NCBI RefSeq assembly: GCF_046156175.1
Contig: NZ_JAYLVL010000001.1
Coordinates: 744,001 to 808,000, forward strand
Direction of reading: 5' to 3'
Length of the DNA stretch: 64,000 nucleotides
DNA from: Lacisediminihabitans sp046156175
GTDB lineage: Bacteria > Actinomycetota > Actinomycetes > Actinomycetales > Microbacteriaceae
The position numbers were made by a program, and so were the translations under genes. This document shows positions 32,536 to 40,694 of the stretch, in pieces. Within the stretch, counting starts at the first letter, position 1; every line of letters starts with the position of its first letter. The notes under the pieces were generated by a model. That model saw nothing but the letters and a program-made list of their open reading frames with translations. It was not told the origin of the DNA and ran no database searches.

Positions 32536-32621
32536 TCGATTCCTCATTTCACTGACGATGACTGGTGTTCGGAGCGGAGCGTTTGCGGGTTTGCCCGGGC
32601 TACGCGGCCGCGGGTTCCAAC

Positions 32622-33593
32622 CTACGCGGCTGGGGCGGTCTCCGGGATGAGGACGGTCTCCGGGATAAGGGCGATCTTGCCGCCCGGATGCCCGGCGGTG
32701 AGCACGGTGAGCGCGTCGATCGCGTTGGCGAGCGGGTAGGTTCGCGCGATGGGCACCACGAGGGTGCCGGCGCCGGCGAGTGCGATGAGCTCGGCTCGAA
32801 CCTTATCGCGATAGGCCGCACTCGCGGGAAGAGCACCCATGATCACCCGGATGCCGTCACCCTCTGCCCGCTGCATGGCGGCGATCGTGACGATCCTGCC
32901 GCGGTCCGCGACAAGGGAGAGCGAGACATCCACCGCCTCGTCGGTGCCGACGGTGTCGAGCGCGGCGGCAATTCCCTCGGGAGCGAGGTGGCGGACGCGC
33001 TCTTCGAGACCCTGGCCGTAGGCGACCGGCTCGGCGCCGAACCGCTCGAGCACCGGGAAGCTGCCCTCACTGGCCGTGCCGATCACGCGTGCCCCGAGCA
33101 GTCTCGCCTGCTGGATCACACTGACCCCCACCGCGCCGGATGCGCCGTGCACCAGCACGGTGTCGCCGGCGGTGACTCCGGTCACGTGCAACATCTCGGA
33201 GGCGGTGGTGGCCGCAAGCAACAGGTTCGCCGCTTCCGGGAATCCCAGCGAGGCGGGTTTCGCGAACACGTTCCTCGAGTCGACGGTGATCGCGGTGGCG
33301 TATCCGCCCTGCACCCGGAACGCGATCACCTCGTCGCCGACCTCTCCACCCCCGGATGCCAGGGTGGTGTCCGGGCCGATCGCGCTGATGACCCCCGCGA
33401 CCTCGTAACCGACGGCGATCGGCAGGAGCGAGCGATCGGATCCGCGCGCGACGTGCTTGAAGTCGGCGGGATTCATGCCGGCGGCACGCACCGAGATCGT
33501 CACCTGCCCCGGTGCGGGAGGGGCGACCTCCACCTCGTCGAAGCGGAAGACATCGAGCCCCCCGAAGTCAGTTGCGACCCAGTGCTGGTCCAC
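32622..33593 (-). CDS. NADP-dependent quinone oxidoreductase (MDR family)
   Basis: A 323-residue MDR enzyme: GroES-like domain with VRAAGMNPADFKHVARGS near 40 and VGYEVAGVISAIG near 65, and the nucleotide-binding motif VHGASGAVGVSVIQQARLLGA near 155. The zinc ligands are absent. The C-terminal region AIDALTVLTAGHPGGKIALIP is typical of quinone/enoyl reductases. It carries an imperfect duplication at the end (ALIPETVLIPETAPAA). GTG start. It is a second enzyme of the same class as 28661-29689 but clearly different in sequence. Confidence 0.88.
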   Translation of the reverse strand: MDQHWVATDFGGLDVFRFDEVEVAPPAPGQVTISVRAAGMNPADFKHVARGSDRSLLPIAVGYEVAGVISAIGPDTTLASGGGEVGDEVIAFRVQGGYATAITVDSRNVFAKPASLGFPEAANLLLAATTASEMLHVTGVTAGDTVLVHGASGAVGVSVIQQARLLGARVIGTASEGSFPVLERFGAEPVAYGQGLEERVRHLAPEGIAAALDTVGTDEAVDVSLSLVADRGRIVTIAAMQRAEGDGIRVIMGALPASAAYRDKVRAELIALAGAGTLVVPIARTYPLANAIDALTVLTAGHPGGKIALIPETVLIPETAPAA

Positions 33594-33708
33594 GGCTACG
33601 CCTCCCTCGCGTCAGGGTTGGGAAAACATCAGGTTAGTCCCGTCGCGAGGAGTCAGTCGGCGAGAGGCCCCCAATCCATCGTCTCCGGCGCGAGATCCGA
33701 GAGCGGAG

Positions 33709-36459
33709 CTAGAGGATCCTCGTGCGGGATCGACCGCGACCGAGCACCCTCGCACCCTCCCGGATTCCGAGGAAGATGACGGCGGCCGTGCCGACGAAGG
33801 CCCAGTCGACCAGGCCGAGGGGTGCCGTGCCGAAGAAGCCAGCGACCAGCGGCACGTACAGGATGACGCCCATGATGCCGATGGCGAGGGCTATGGCAAG
33901 CCAGAAGGTGCGGTTGGAGAACTGGTAGCGCGTGAAGAATCCGTGGATGCTGCGGCGCTGGATGATGCTCACGAGCTGGCAGACCATGATCGTCGCGTAA
34001 CTGATGGACATGGCCGGCGCGAGGACGGCCGACGGCACCGAGCCGACGAACGGGTCGACCCCGCTGCGCTGGTAGAAGAGCAGGTAGTTCACGATCGAGA
34101 AACCTCCGATGAGGGCTCCACACCACGCGAGGTCCCAGAGCGACCGGCCATTGAGGATGCGCGCGCGGGGGTCTCGCGGGGCCTCCTTCATCGTCTCGCC
34201 CTCCTCCGGATCCCGCCCGAGAGCCGCGATCGGGAAGATCTCGCCCAACAGGTCGATGGCCAGGATCTGCAGCACGTTGAGCGCGAGGGGCACACCGTAG
34301 AGGGAGGTGAGACCGAGGCTCACCGAGTTGACGACGAACTCCGCGACATTGGAGGTGAGGCAGCTGAGCACGCCCTTGCTGATGTTGCGGTAGATGGTGC
34401 GCCCCTGGCGGACGGCCCCGACCAGGGTCGCAAAACTGTCGTCGAGCAGCACGATCTCGGCCGCCTGCTTCGCCACATCCGTTCCCGACTCCCCCATCGC
34501 GACGCCGATGTTCGCGTGGCGCAGCGCGGGGGCGTCGTTGATCCCGTCCCCGGTGACCGCCACGATGTACCCCGAGTCCTTCACGAGGTCGACGATGCGC
34601 ACCTTGTCTTCCGGAGCGACCCGACTGAATACCGTTCCACCCCGGAGGGCGTGGGCGAGGACCTCGGCGTCGGGCATCGTCGCGAGTTCGGTGCCGGTCA
34701 CGATGACGAGTCCGTCGTCCCCGGCAAGTCCGGCCTGCCGGGCGATCGCGGCGGCGGTGAGGGAGAAATCGCCAGTGACGATGTTGACCTTCACGCCAGC
34801 GGCGAGCACGGCAGTCATCGCGTCCGGCACGGTGGTGCGGATCGGATCGATCATGGACACCAGGCCGAGCATCGTGAGATCTTTCTCGATCACCGCGAGC
34901 TCGGCGCTCGCGGCTTCGGCAGCCGTGATCGACCGCCGGGCGAACGCCAGGTTGCGCAGTGCTCGACTCGCCTTCTCGGTGTGGAGCGCGAGAAGAGCCA
35001 CACGATCCTCCGCGGTGATGGGCCGTATCCGCGTGCCGTCGTCGATCGTCGAACACCGGGAGAGGATGCTCTCCGGTGCGCCCTTCACCCAGGCCGTGAC
35101 CGCACCCCCGGCGTCACGGCGCATCGAGGTCATCAGTTTGCGGGTCGAGTCGAAGGGCAGTTCGCCGATCTCGACGGTGCCGGCGAGCAGGGCCGCGCGG
35201 TCGATGCCGGCCTTGTCTGCTGCCACGAGCAGCGCCCCCTCGGTCGGATCGCCCACCACGTGCCAGTGCCGGACATCCTCGCCCGGTGGCACCAGCCGCG
35301 TGTTGCTCGCGAGCACTCCGACGGTGAGGAAGTCGCGCAACCGGTGATCCGCATCCGCTGTCTCCGGCTCTATCCGGCCGGTCGGGTCGTACCCGATCCC
35401 GGTGACGCTATAGGGCATCGTCCCGATCACGAGTTCGGTCACCGTCATCTCGTTCCGGGTGAGCGTGCCCGTTTTATCGGTGCAGATCATGTGGGTCGCT
35501 CCGAGCGTCTCCACGGAGCTGAGACGCTTCACCAGGGCGTTCTGTTTGGCGAGAGCGCCCGCCGCGGACGCGAGGGCGGTGTTCACTTCTGCCGGAAGAC
35601 CCTGGGGAATGAGGGCACAGGCGAATCCGACGGCGAAGAGCATGGCCTCCTTGATCGGAAGGTCGGCCCGCACGGCAATCACCAGCACGACTATCGAGAC
35701 GGCGCCGACCCCGAAGCTCACGTACTTGGCGATGTTGGAGGTCTCGAGCTGAAGCGGGCTCCGGGTGGCCGGAGCGGACTGGCTCAGTCGGGCGATCCGA
35801 CCCAGTTCGGTCTGCAGCCCCGTGGCCACGACCACGGCAAAGGCCTGGCCGGTGGCCACCGTCGTTCCCGCGAATGCCATGTTGTGACGATCGGCCACCG
35901 GCACTTCATGCGGGATCCGATTCGCGTTCTTACGGGTCGGATCGCTCTCTCCGGTGAGGGCGAACTCATTTGTCGAGAACGCGGTCGCCTCGATCAGTCG
36001 CACGTCGGCGGGCACCGACACGCCTTCCGCGAGGCGCACGACGTCCCCGACCACGAGGCTCTTCGACTCCACCTCCCCGAGTTCACCGTCGCGGTAGGCC
36101 TCGCTGGTGGGTGCGACGAGCCTCTCCAATGCCTCCATCGTCTTTTCCGCGCGATACTCCTGCACGAATCCGATCAGCGTGTTGAGCGCGACGAGCCCCA
36201 CGAGCACGGCCGCCGTTCCGAGGTCACCGAGCACCCCGGTGATGGCGGCGCTCGCCAGCAGCAACACGATCATCCAGTCCGCGAACTGGCGCAGGTAGTG
36301 TCGGAGTCCCGATTCCTTCGTGAGCTCGACGATTATGTTGCTGCCGAACCGCAACCGGTGCGAAGCCACCTCTTCGGTACTGAGCCCGGTCGGCCTGGTC
36401 TCGAACTCGCCGATGACCGCGTCGACGGTGTCGAGATAGGCGCCCGCTGAGACTGTCAT
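33709..36459 (-). CDS. P2-type cation-transporting ATPase with unusual ion-site residues
   Basis: A 916-residue P-type ATPase with the full catalytic set: FALTGESDPT in the actuator domain (~175), the phosphorylation site CTDKTGTLTRNEM (~325) and TGDGINDAPALRHANIGVAMG in the hinge (~600). Order and length match the calcium/Na,K-like (P2) group. Membrane helix 4 has LIPQGLPAEV where SERCA has PEGLP. Helix 5 keeps SNVAEFVV (Asn and Glu). Helix 6 reads ILAIDLLGEIFP where SERCA has the Asn/Thr-Asp ligands. So the transported ion (Ca2+, Na+, K+ or other) is not predictable by homology. The C-terminal end is basic. Confidence 0.88.
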   Translation of the reverse strand: MTVSAGAYLDTVDAVIGEFETRPTGLSTEEVASHRLRFGSNIIVELTKESGLRHYLRQFADWMIVLLLASAAITGVLGDLGTAAVLVGLVALNTLIGFVQEYRAEKTMEALERLVAPTSEAYRDGELGEVESKSLVVGDVVRLAEGVSVPADVRLIEATAFSTNEFALTGESDPTRKNANRIPHEVPVADRHNMAFAGTTVATGQAFAVVVATGLQTELGRIARLSQSAPATRSPLQLETSNIAKYVSFGVGAVSIVVLVIAVRADLPIKEAMLFAVGFACALIPQGLPAEVNTALASAAGALAKQNALVKRLSSVETLGATHMICTDKTGTLTRNEMTVTELVIGTMPYSVTGIGYDPTGRIEPETADADHRLRDFLTVGVLASNTRLVPPGEDVRHWHVVGDPTEGALLVAADKAGIDRAALLAGTVEIGELPFDSTRKLMTSMRRDAGGAVTAWVKGAPESILSRCSTIDDGTRIRPITAEDRVALLALHTEKASRALRNLAFARRSITAAEAASAELAVIEKDLTMLGLVSMIDPIRTTVPDAMTAVLAAGVKVNIVTGDFSLTAAAIARQAGLAGDDGLVIVTGTELATMPDAEVLAHALRGGTVFSRVAPEDKVRIVDLVKDSGYIVAVTGDGINDAPALRHANIGVAMGESGTDVAKQAAEIVLLDDSFATLVGAVRQGRTIYRNISKGVLSCLTSNVAEFVVNSVSLGLTSLYGVPLALNVLQILAIDLLGEIFPIAALGRDPEEGETMKEAPRDPRARILNGRSLWDLAWCGALIGGFSIVNYLLFYQRSGVDPFVGSVPSAVLAPAMSISYATIMVCQLVSIIQRRSIHGFFTRYQFSNRTFWLAIALAIGIMGVILYVPLVAGFFGTAPLGLVDWAFVGTAAVIFLGIREGARVLGRGRSRTRIL

Positions 36460-36501
36460 CTCGTCGGTCGCGCTGCGCTGGCCTTCGACGATTCCATGGG
36501 G

Positions 36502-38004
36502 TCAGCCTAGGCGCGCCGCGGACCGCCGGCGGGTGGCCCGCAGGTCCACCAGTCCGAGGGTGAGAGCCGCGATGGAGAAGACCATCGCCGCGATGACCCC
36601 GGTCACGATGGCCGCCGAGAAGTCCTGCGGATGCTGCGCCGGCGATCCCGGTGAGGGCGAGGCGGCGCTGCCGGCGAGCACCGCGAAGAACACCGCCCCG
36701 ATCGCCGCCTGCCCGATCGCCGCCCCCACCCGCTGGGAGGTCTGGAGAACACCGCCGGCCGATCCGCCGATCCGCCTGTCGACATCCGCAAGGGAGAGGG
36801 TCTGATTGGGCGTGATCACTGCGCCTCCGCCGACCCCGATGAGGAAGAGCGGAAAAGCCAGGCGCAGGATGATCGCGCCGGGATCGGTGAGCGCGGGAGC
36901 GGCCGCCACCACGATCGCGATCCAGGCGGCCCCGACGATGAACAGGCTGACGCCGACAACCACCAGCGGTCGACCGATCCGCGGTACCAGTCGACCCGCG
37001 ATCGGGGCCGACACGGCGGAACCGACGGCGAGCGAGGTGACAGCGAGCGCCGCCTGGAGCGGCTCGAACCCGATGCCCTGCTGAAGGTAGAGCGTGAGCA
37101 CCAGCGGGAGACCGGTGGAACCGCAGAAATACAACAGGATGAAGGTGACCCCGATGGTGAAGGACGGCTGGCGGAAGAGACGCAGATCGAGCAGCGGAGA
37201 GGCCTCTGCCGAGGTGAGCCGCGCCTCGCGTCGGAGGAACAACGCGGCGAAGGCAGCCCCGGGTACGAGAAGCAGGAAGATCCATCCCGAGCGGAAGGTG
37301 CTGAATTCCACGATCGGGAAGAGCACGCAGAGGATGGCGATCCCGAGCAGAATCGCGCCGGGCACGTCCAGGACCTGGCGCCGTGTCGATGAGGGCTTTC
37401 GTGCCTCTGTCACCCAGGCGAGGGCGAGCACGATGGCCGTGATCCCGATCGGCAGGTTGATGAAGAAGACGAGCCGCCAGCCGAACTCCGGTCCGCCGAA
37501 GGCGATGAGCAGCCCACCGACGACGGGGCCCAGCGCGGTGGCCACCGCGAGGGCGAGTCCGAGTCGCCCGAATGCGCGACCCCGCTCCGCCCGGGGAAAG
37601 GCGTTCTGGATGTATCCCGACACCTGGGGTCCGAGCACGCCCCCGAAGAGCCCCTGGACGACGCGGGCCACGATGATGAACACCGGATCGGGCGAGAGGC
37701 CCACCGCAGCGCTCGAGACGACGAAGCCGACGAGGCCGACGATGAAGATGCGGCGACGGCCCCCGATGTCACCGAGTCGGCCCCCGATGATCGGCATGAG
37801 GCCGAAGGCGAGCACGTAGCCGGTGACGATCCACTGCAGCTCCGACGGGCTGGAGCCGGTGGAGCGCCCGATCGACGGAAGGGCGACATTGGTGACGCTG
37901 ACATCGAGCAGCGCGGCGAACTGGCCGAGGAGCAGCACCCAGAGCCCGCGCCAGCGACGGGGATCGGGGGACGTCTCGCTGGCACTCGCCCGTGCATCCG
38001 TCAT
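36502..38004 (-). CDS. DHA2-family drug exporter
   Basis: A 500-residue, 14-helix major facilitator. It has LLDVSVTNVALPSIGRSTG after helix 1, motif A GGRLGDIGGRRRIFI near 80, and motif C TALGPVVGGLLIAFGGP near 155, which marks drug:H+ antiporters. It is the second DHA2-like exporter in the window, with low similarity to 18755-20236. The ATG has a strong GAGGAGGAG run just upstream. It is divergent from the NYN gene across ~120 bp. Confidence 0.88.
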   Translation of the reverse strand: MTDARASASETSPDPRRWRGLWVLLLGQFAALLDVSVTNVALPSIGRSTGSSPSELQWIVTGYVLAFGLMPIIGGRLGDIGGRRRIFIVGLVGFVVSSAAVGLSPDPVFIIVARVVQGLFGGVLGPQVSGYIQNAFPRAERGRAFGRLGLALAVATALGPVVGGLLIAFGGPEFGWRLVFFINLPIGITAIVLALAWVTEARKPSSTRRQVLDVPGAILLGIAILCVLFPIVEFSTFRSGWIFLLLVPGAAFAALFLRREARLTSAEASPLLDLRLFRQPSFTIGVTFILLYFCGSTGLPLVLTLYLQQGIGFEPLQAALAVTSLAVGSAVSAPIAGRLVPRIGRPLVVVGVSLFIVGAAWIAIVVAAAPALTDPGAIILRLAFPLFLIGVGGGAVITPNQTLSLADVDRRIGGSAGGVLQTSQRVGAAIGQAAIGAVFFAVLAGSAASPSPGSPAQHPQDFSAAIVTGVIAAMVFSIAALTLGLVDLRATRRRSAARLG

Positions 38005-38126
38005 CCAGTGCTCCTCCTCCCCTCCAGTAGATCAGACTCAAGTGGGCGCGCGGTCTGGCCACGGCGCGGATGCGCGCCTAACATGTGGGCTACGAGACTG
38101 GTGCCCACCGAACCGAGAGGCGCCGC

Positions 38127-39119
38127 ATGCCTGAAGCCACCGACACCCGAGTAGCCGTCTACATCGATTTCGACAACATCGTCGTCTCGAGATACAACCA
38201 GCTTCACGGTGCGCGCCGGTTCAGCACCGACGGCGCGCGCAACTTCGGACCAGACACCGCCGCTGTCGCCGGCGCTGCCGGGGTCATCGGCACCAGGCTC
38301 CGGGAGGCGACCGTCGACTTCGGCGCGGTGCTCGACTACGCCTCCTCGTTCGGGCCCATCGTCATCAGTCGCGCCTACGCAGACTGGTCGGCCAAGGCGA
38401 ACGCCAGCTACCAGAAGCAGCTCATCGACCGGGCAGTGGACCTCACCCAGCTCTTTCCCACCACCCAGGCGATGAAGAACGGCGCCGACATCCGCCTCGC
38501 CGTCGACGTGGTCGAAGACCTCTTCCGTCTCGACGATCTCACCCACGTGGTGATCGTCGCCGGTGACTCCGACTACATCGCTCTCGCCCAACGCTGCAAG
38601 CGGCTCGGGCGTTACGTCGTCGGCATCGGCGTCGCCGGTGCCACCAGCCGATCCCTGGTCGCCGCCTGCGATGAGTTCCAGGACTACGACGACTTGCCCG
38701 GTCTGGTGAGTCCCGGTGAGGACGAGACCGTCGCGATGGTCGATCCGCCCGCGGAGGTTGCCGTGACAGCATCCGAGCCTCCGCCGAAAGCGCCGCGAAA
38801 ACAGCCCGCTGCCGATCGGCCGAAGGCGCTGGTGGCCGATGACGACGCGCCAATCAAGCTCTCCCCGCGTGCAGCCACGAACCTCATGATGCGGGCACTC
38901 CGACTGGGGATCGCCAAGAGCGACAGCGAGTGGATGCCGAGCTCAGAGGTCAAGAAACAGATGCGGCGCATGGACCCCGCGTTCAGCGAGTCGGCCCTGG
39001 GATACAAGACATTCACCGACTTCGTGAAGTCGCGCAGCGGCCAGGTGGAGATGGATGACGGCGGGGCGAACAACTCCCGTCGCATCCGACTGAGGGCAGC
39101 AGCCTCGCCGACCGGCTGA
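38127..39119 (+). CDS. NYN-domain ribonuclease-like protein with OST-HTH domain
   Basis: A 330-residue protein. The N-terminal NYN/PIN-like domain (residues ~5-190) has the catalytic-type acidic residues: VAVYIDFDNIVVSRYN at 8-22, DIRLAVDVVEDL near 120 and VVIVAGDSDYIALAQR near 140. After a Pro/Ala-rich linker, the C-terminal ~75 residues (LMMRALRLGIAKSDSEW, SSEVKKQMRRMDPAFSE, YKTFTDFVKS) look like an OST-HTH/LOTUS RNA-binding domain. Bacterial NYN-OST-HTH proteins are thought to be RNA-processing factors. ATG has GAGAGG six bases upstream. Confidence 0.85.
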   Translation: MPEATDTRVAVYIDFDNIVVSRYNQLHGARRFSTDGARNFGPDTAAVAGAAGVIGTRLREATVDFGAVLDYASSFGPIVISRAYADWSAKANASYQKQLIDRAVDLTQLFPTTQAMKNGADIRLAVDVVEDLFRLDDLTHVVIVAGDSDYIALAQRCKRLGRYVVGIGVAGATSRSLVAACDEFQDYDDLPGLVSPGEDETVAMVDPPAEVAVTASEPPPKAPRKQPAADRPKALVADDDAPIKLSPRAATNLMMRALRLGIAKSDSEWMPSSEVKKQMRRMDPAFSESALGYKTFTDFVKSRSGQVEMDDGGANNSRRIRLRAAASPTG

Positions 39120-39142
39120 CCGCTTCGAGGCTGCGGGCGCGG

Positions 39143-39148
39143 CAGAAT
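39143..39148 (+). promoter_or_regulatory. Candidate -10 of the serine hydrolase gene
   Basis: CAGAAT sits 6 bp before the ATG at 39155, with no Shine-Dalgarno sequence. This fits a leaderless transcript starting just after the NYN gene. Confidence 0.35.
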
Positions 39149-39154
39149 GGTGCC

Positions 39155-40537
39155 ATGACGATCCCCCGCAGCACCCCAGAGGCCGAGGGCATGGCCTCGT
39201 CCGCCATCCTCGACTTCATCCGCGCCGCCGATGCCGGCCTCGACAGCCTCCACAGCCTGATGATCGTGCGTCACGGCCGGGTTATCGCCGAGGGGTGGTG
39301 GGCGCCCTATTCTGCGGGGCATCCCCACATGATGTTCTCGGTGAGCAAGAGCTTCACCGCAATGGCCATTGGGCTCACGATCAGCGAAGGGCTCCTGTCC
39401 CTCGACGACCGCGTCGTCGACCTGCTGCCCGAGGATCTTCCCGCCGAGATCGACGCGCGCCTCGCCGCCCTGACCGTGCGCCACCTGCTCACGATGACGA
39501 CCGGGCACGCCGTCGATACCGTCTCGCTCGCGGACAGCACCCACGGTGACAACTGGGCTCGCGTGATCCTCGCTCAGCCTCTCGAGTTCGAGCCGGGCAC
39601 GCACTACCTGTACAACAGCGGCGCGACACACGTGCTCTCGGCGATCGTGCAGCGCCTCACCGCACAGCGCCTGCTCGACTATCTCGGCCCACGTCTCTTC
39701 GAGCCGCTCGGAATCACGGATGCCACCTGGGAGAGCTCCCCGCAGGGCATCGACGCCGGAGGGTGGGGGCTCAGCATCACGACCGAACAGCTGGCCACCT
39801 TCGGTCAGCTCCTGCTGCAGCGGGGGCAGTGGAACGGCAGACAACTCGTGCCCGCCGAGTGGATCGATGAAGCCACCTCCCTTCAGGTGGTCACCGCTGC
39901 GGCCGATCATGATCTCGACGGCCGCCAGGGCTACGGCTTCCAGTTCTGGCGCAACCGCCCCGGCGGGTACCGGGCCGACGGCGCGTTCGGCCAGTTCTGC
40001 CTTGTGCTTCCCGAGCAGGATTCCGTCGTGGTGCTCACCTCCGCCCTGCCGGTCGCGCAGCTCGCCCTCGACCTCGTGTGGGAGCACCTGCTCCCGGCCT
40101 TCGGCGACACGGCGCTCCCTCCGGCGGACAGCCCACTGGAACGGGTGCTCGCAGGCCTCAGTATCCCGACCGTTGCCGGGGAAGCGACGAGCGCAACTGC
40201 GGAGCGGATCGCCGGAGTGCGCTTCGCCTTCGACCACCCGGCGGTCTCTGCGGTGACGGTGGAGCCCGGACGGCTCGTCGTCGACGAGAGCGGCGCGATC
40301 ACCGAGCTCGCCTTCGAACACGGCCAGTGGCTGGGTTCCGCCGATTCTCGGGTCTGGGCCAGCGGCGCCTGGGTCTCCCCTGACACCCTCGTCGTGCGGG
40401 CGCTCGATGTCGTTACCCCGTATTCGCGCACCGTCACCCTGACCTTCGTGGATGACGCCGTGACCCTCGATATCGCACAGAATGTGGCCTTCGGGGACCT
40501 GCCGCACACCCACGCGGTCTCACTGCCGCGCCGCTGA
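39155..40537 (+). CDS. Serine hydrolase (class C beta-lactamase/esterase fold)
   Basis: A 460-residue cytosolic-looking protein with the SxxK motif FSVSKSFTAMAIG near residue 65 and the YxN motif YLYNSGATHVL near 150, plus QGYGFQFWRNRPGGYRADGAFGQ near 270 in place of the KTG strand region. These define the penicillin-binding/beta-lactamase class C superfamily (family S12), which includes esterases and D-amino-acid peptidases. The ~130-residue C-terminal beta domain is an accessory module. No signal peptide is evident, so a true beta-lactamase role is unlikely. Confidence 0.85.
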   Translation: MTIPRSTPEAEGMASSAILDFIRAADAGLDSLHSLMIVRHGRVIAEGWWAPYSAGHPHMMFSVSKSFTAMAIGLTISEGLLSLDDRVVDLLPEDLPAEIDARLAALTVRHLLTMTTGHAVDTVSLADSTHGDNWARVILAQPLEFEPGTHYLYNSGATHVLSAIVQRLTAQRLLDYLGPRLFEPLGITDATWESSPQGIDAGGWGLSITTEQLATFGQLLLQRGQWNGRQLVPAEWIDEATSLQVVTAAADHDLDGRQGYGFQFWRNRPGGYRADGAFGQFCLVLPEQDSVVVLTSALPVAQLALDLVWEHLLPAFGDTALPPADSPLERVLAGLSIPTVAGEATSATAERIAGVRFAFDHPAVSAVTVEPGRLVVDESGAITELAFEHGQWLGSADSRVWASGAWVSPDTLVVRALDVVTPYSRTVTLTFVDDAVTLDIAQNVAFGDLPHTHAVSLPRR

Positions 40538-40628
40538 GCCCGGCAGCTCAGTGGGCGGGGAACCCGCCAGTTGACCTGATGTTCAGGCGACACTGTCGTG
40601 CAATTTACTGTCTGTCCAACTCGCCTCG

Positions 40629-40679
40629 GGAAGGTGGTCTCGCTACGGAGCAACGCTCCGGAGCGAGGCTCCTCCTTCC
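40629..40679 (+). promoter_or_regulatory. Imperfect hairpin upstream of the metallophosphoesterase gene
   Basis: GGAAGGTGG and CCTCCTTCC form the outer stem and GGAGCAACGCTCC the apex. It ends 15 bp before the GTG at 40695, so it would lie in the 5-prime UTR. It could terminate the upstream gene or regulate the downstream one. Confidence 0.4.
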
Positions 40680-40694
40680 ACGAAAGAGGTCGCA

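Noticed and set aside
33457..36450. 997-residue open frame on the plus strand
   Set aside because: It is antisense to the P-type ATPase, which has complete catalytic motifs. The frame is His/Arg/Asp-rich with no family signature, as expected from high-GC antisense frames.
38684..40513. 609-residue open frame on the minus strand
   Set aside because: Antisense to the serine hydrolase, which has SxxK and YxN motifs.
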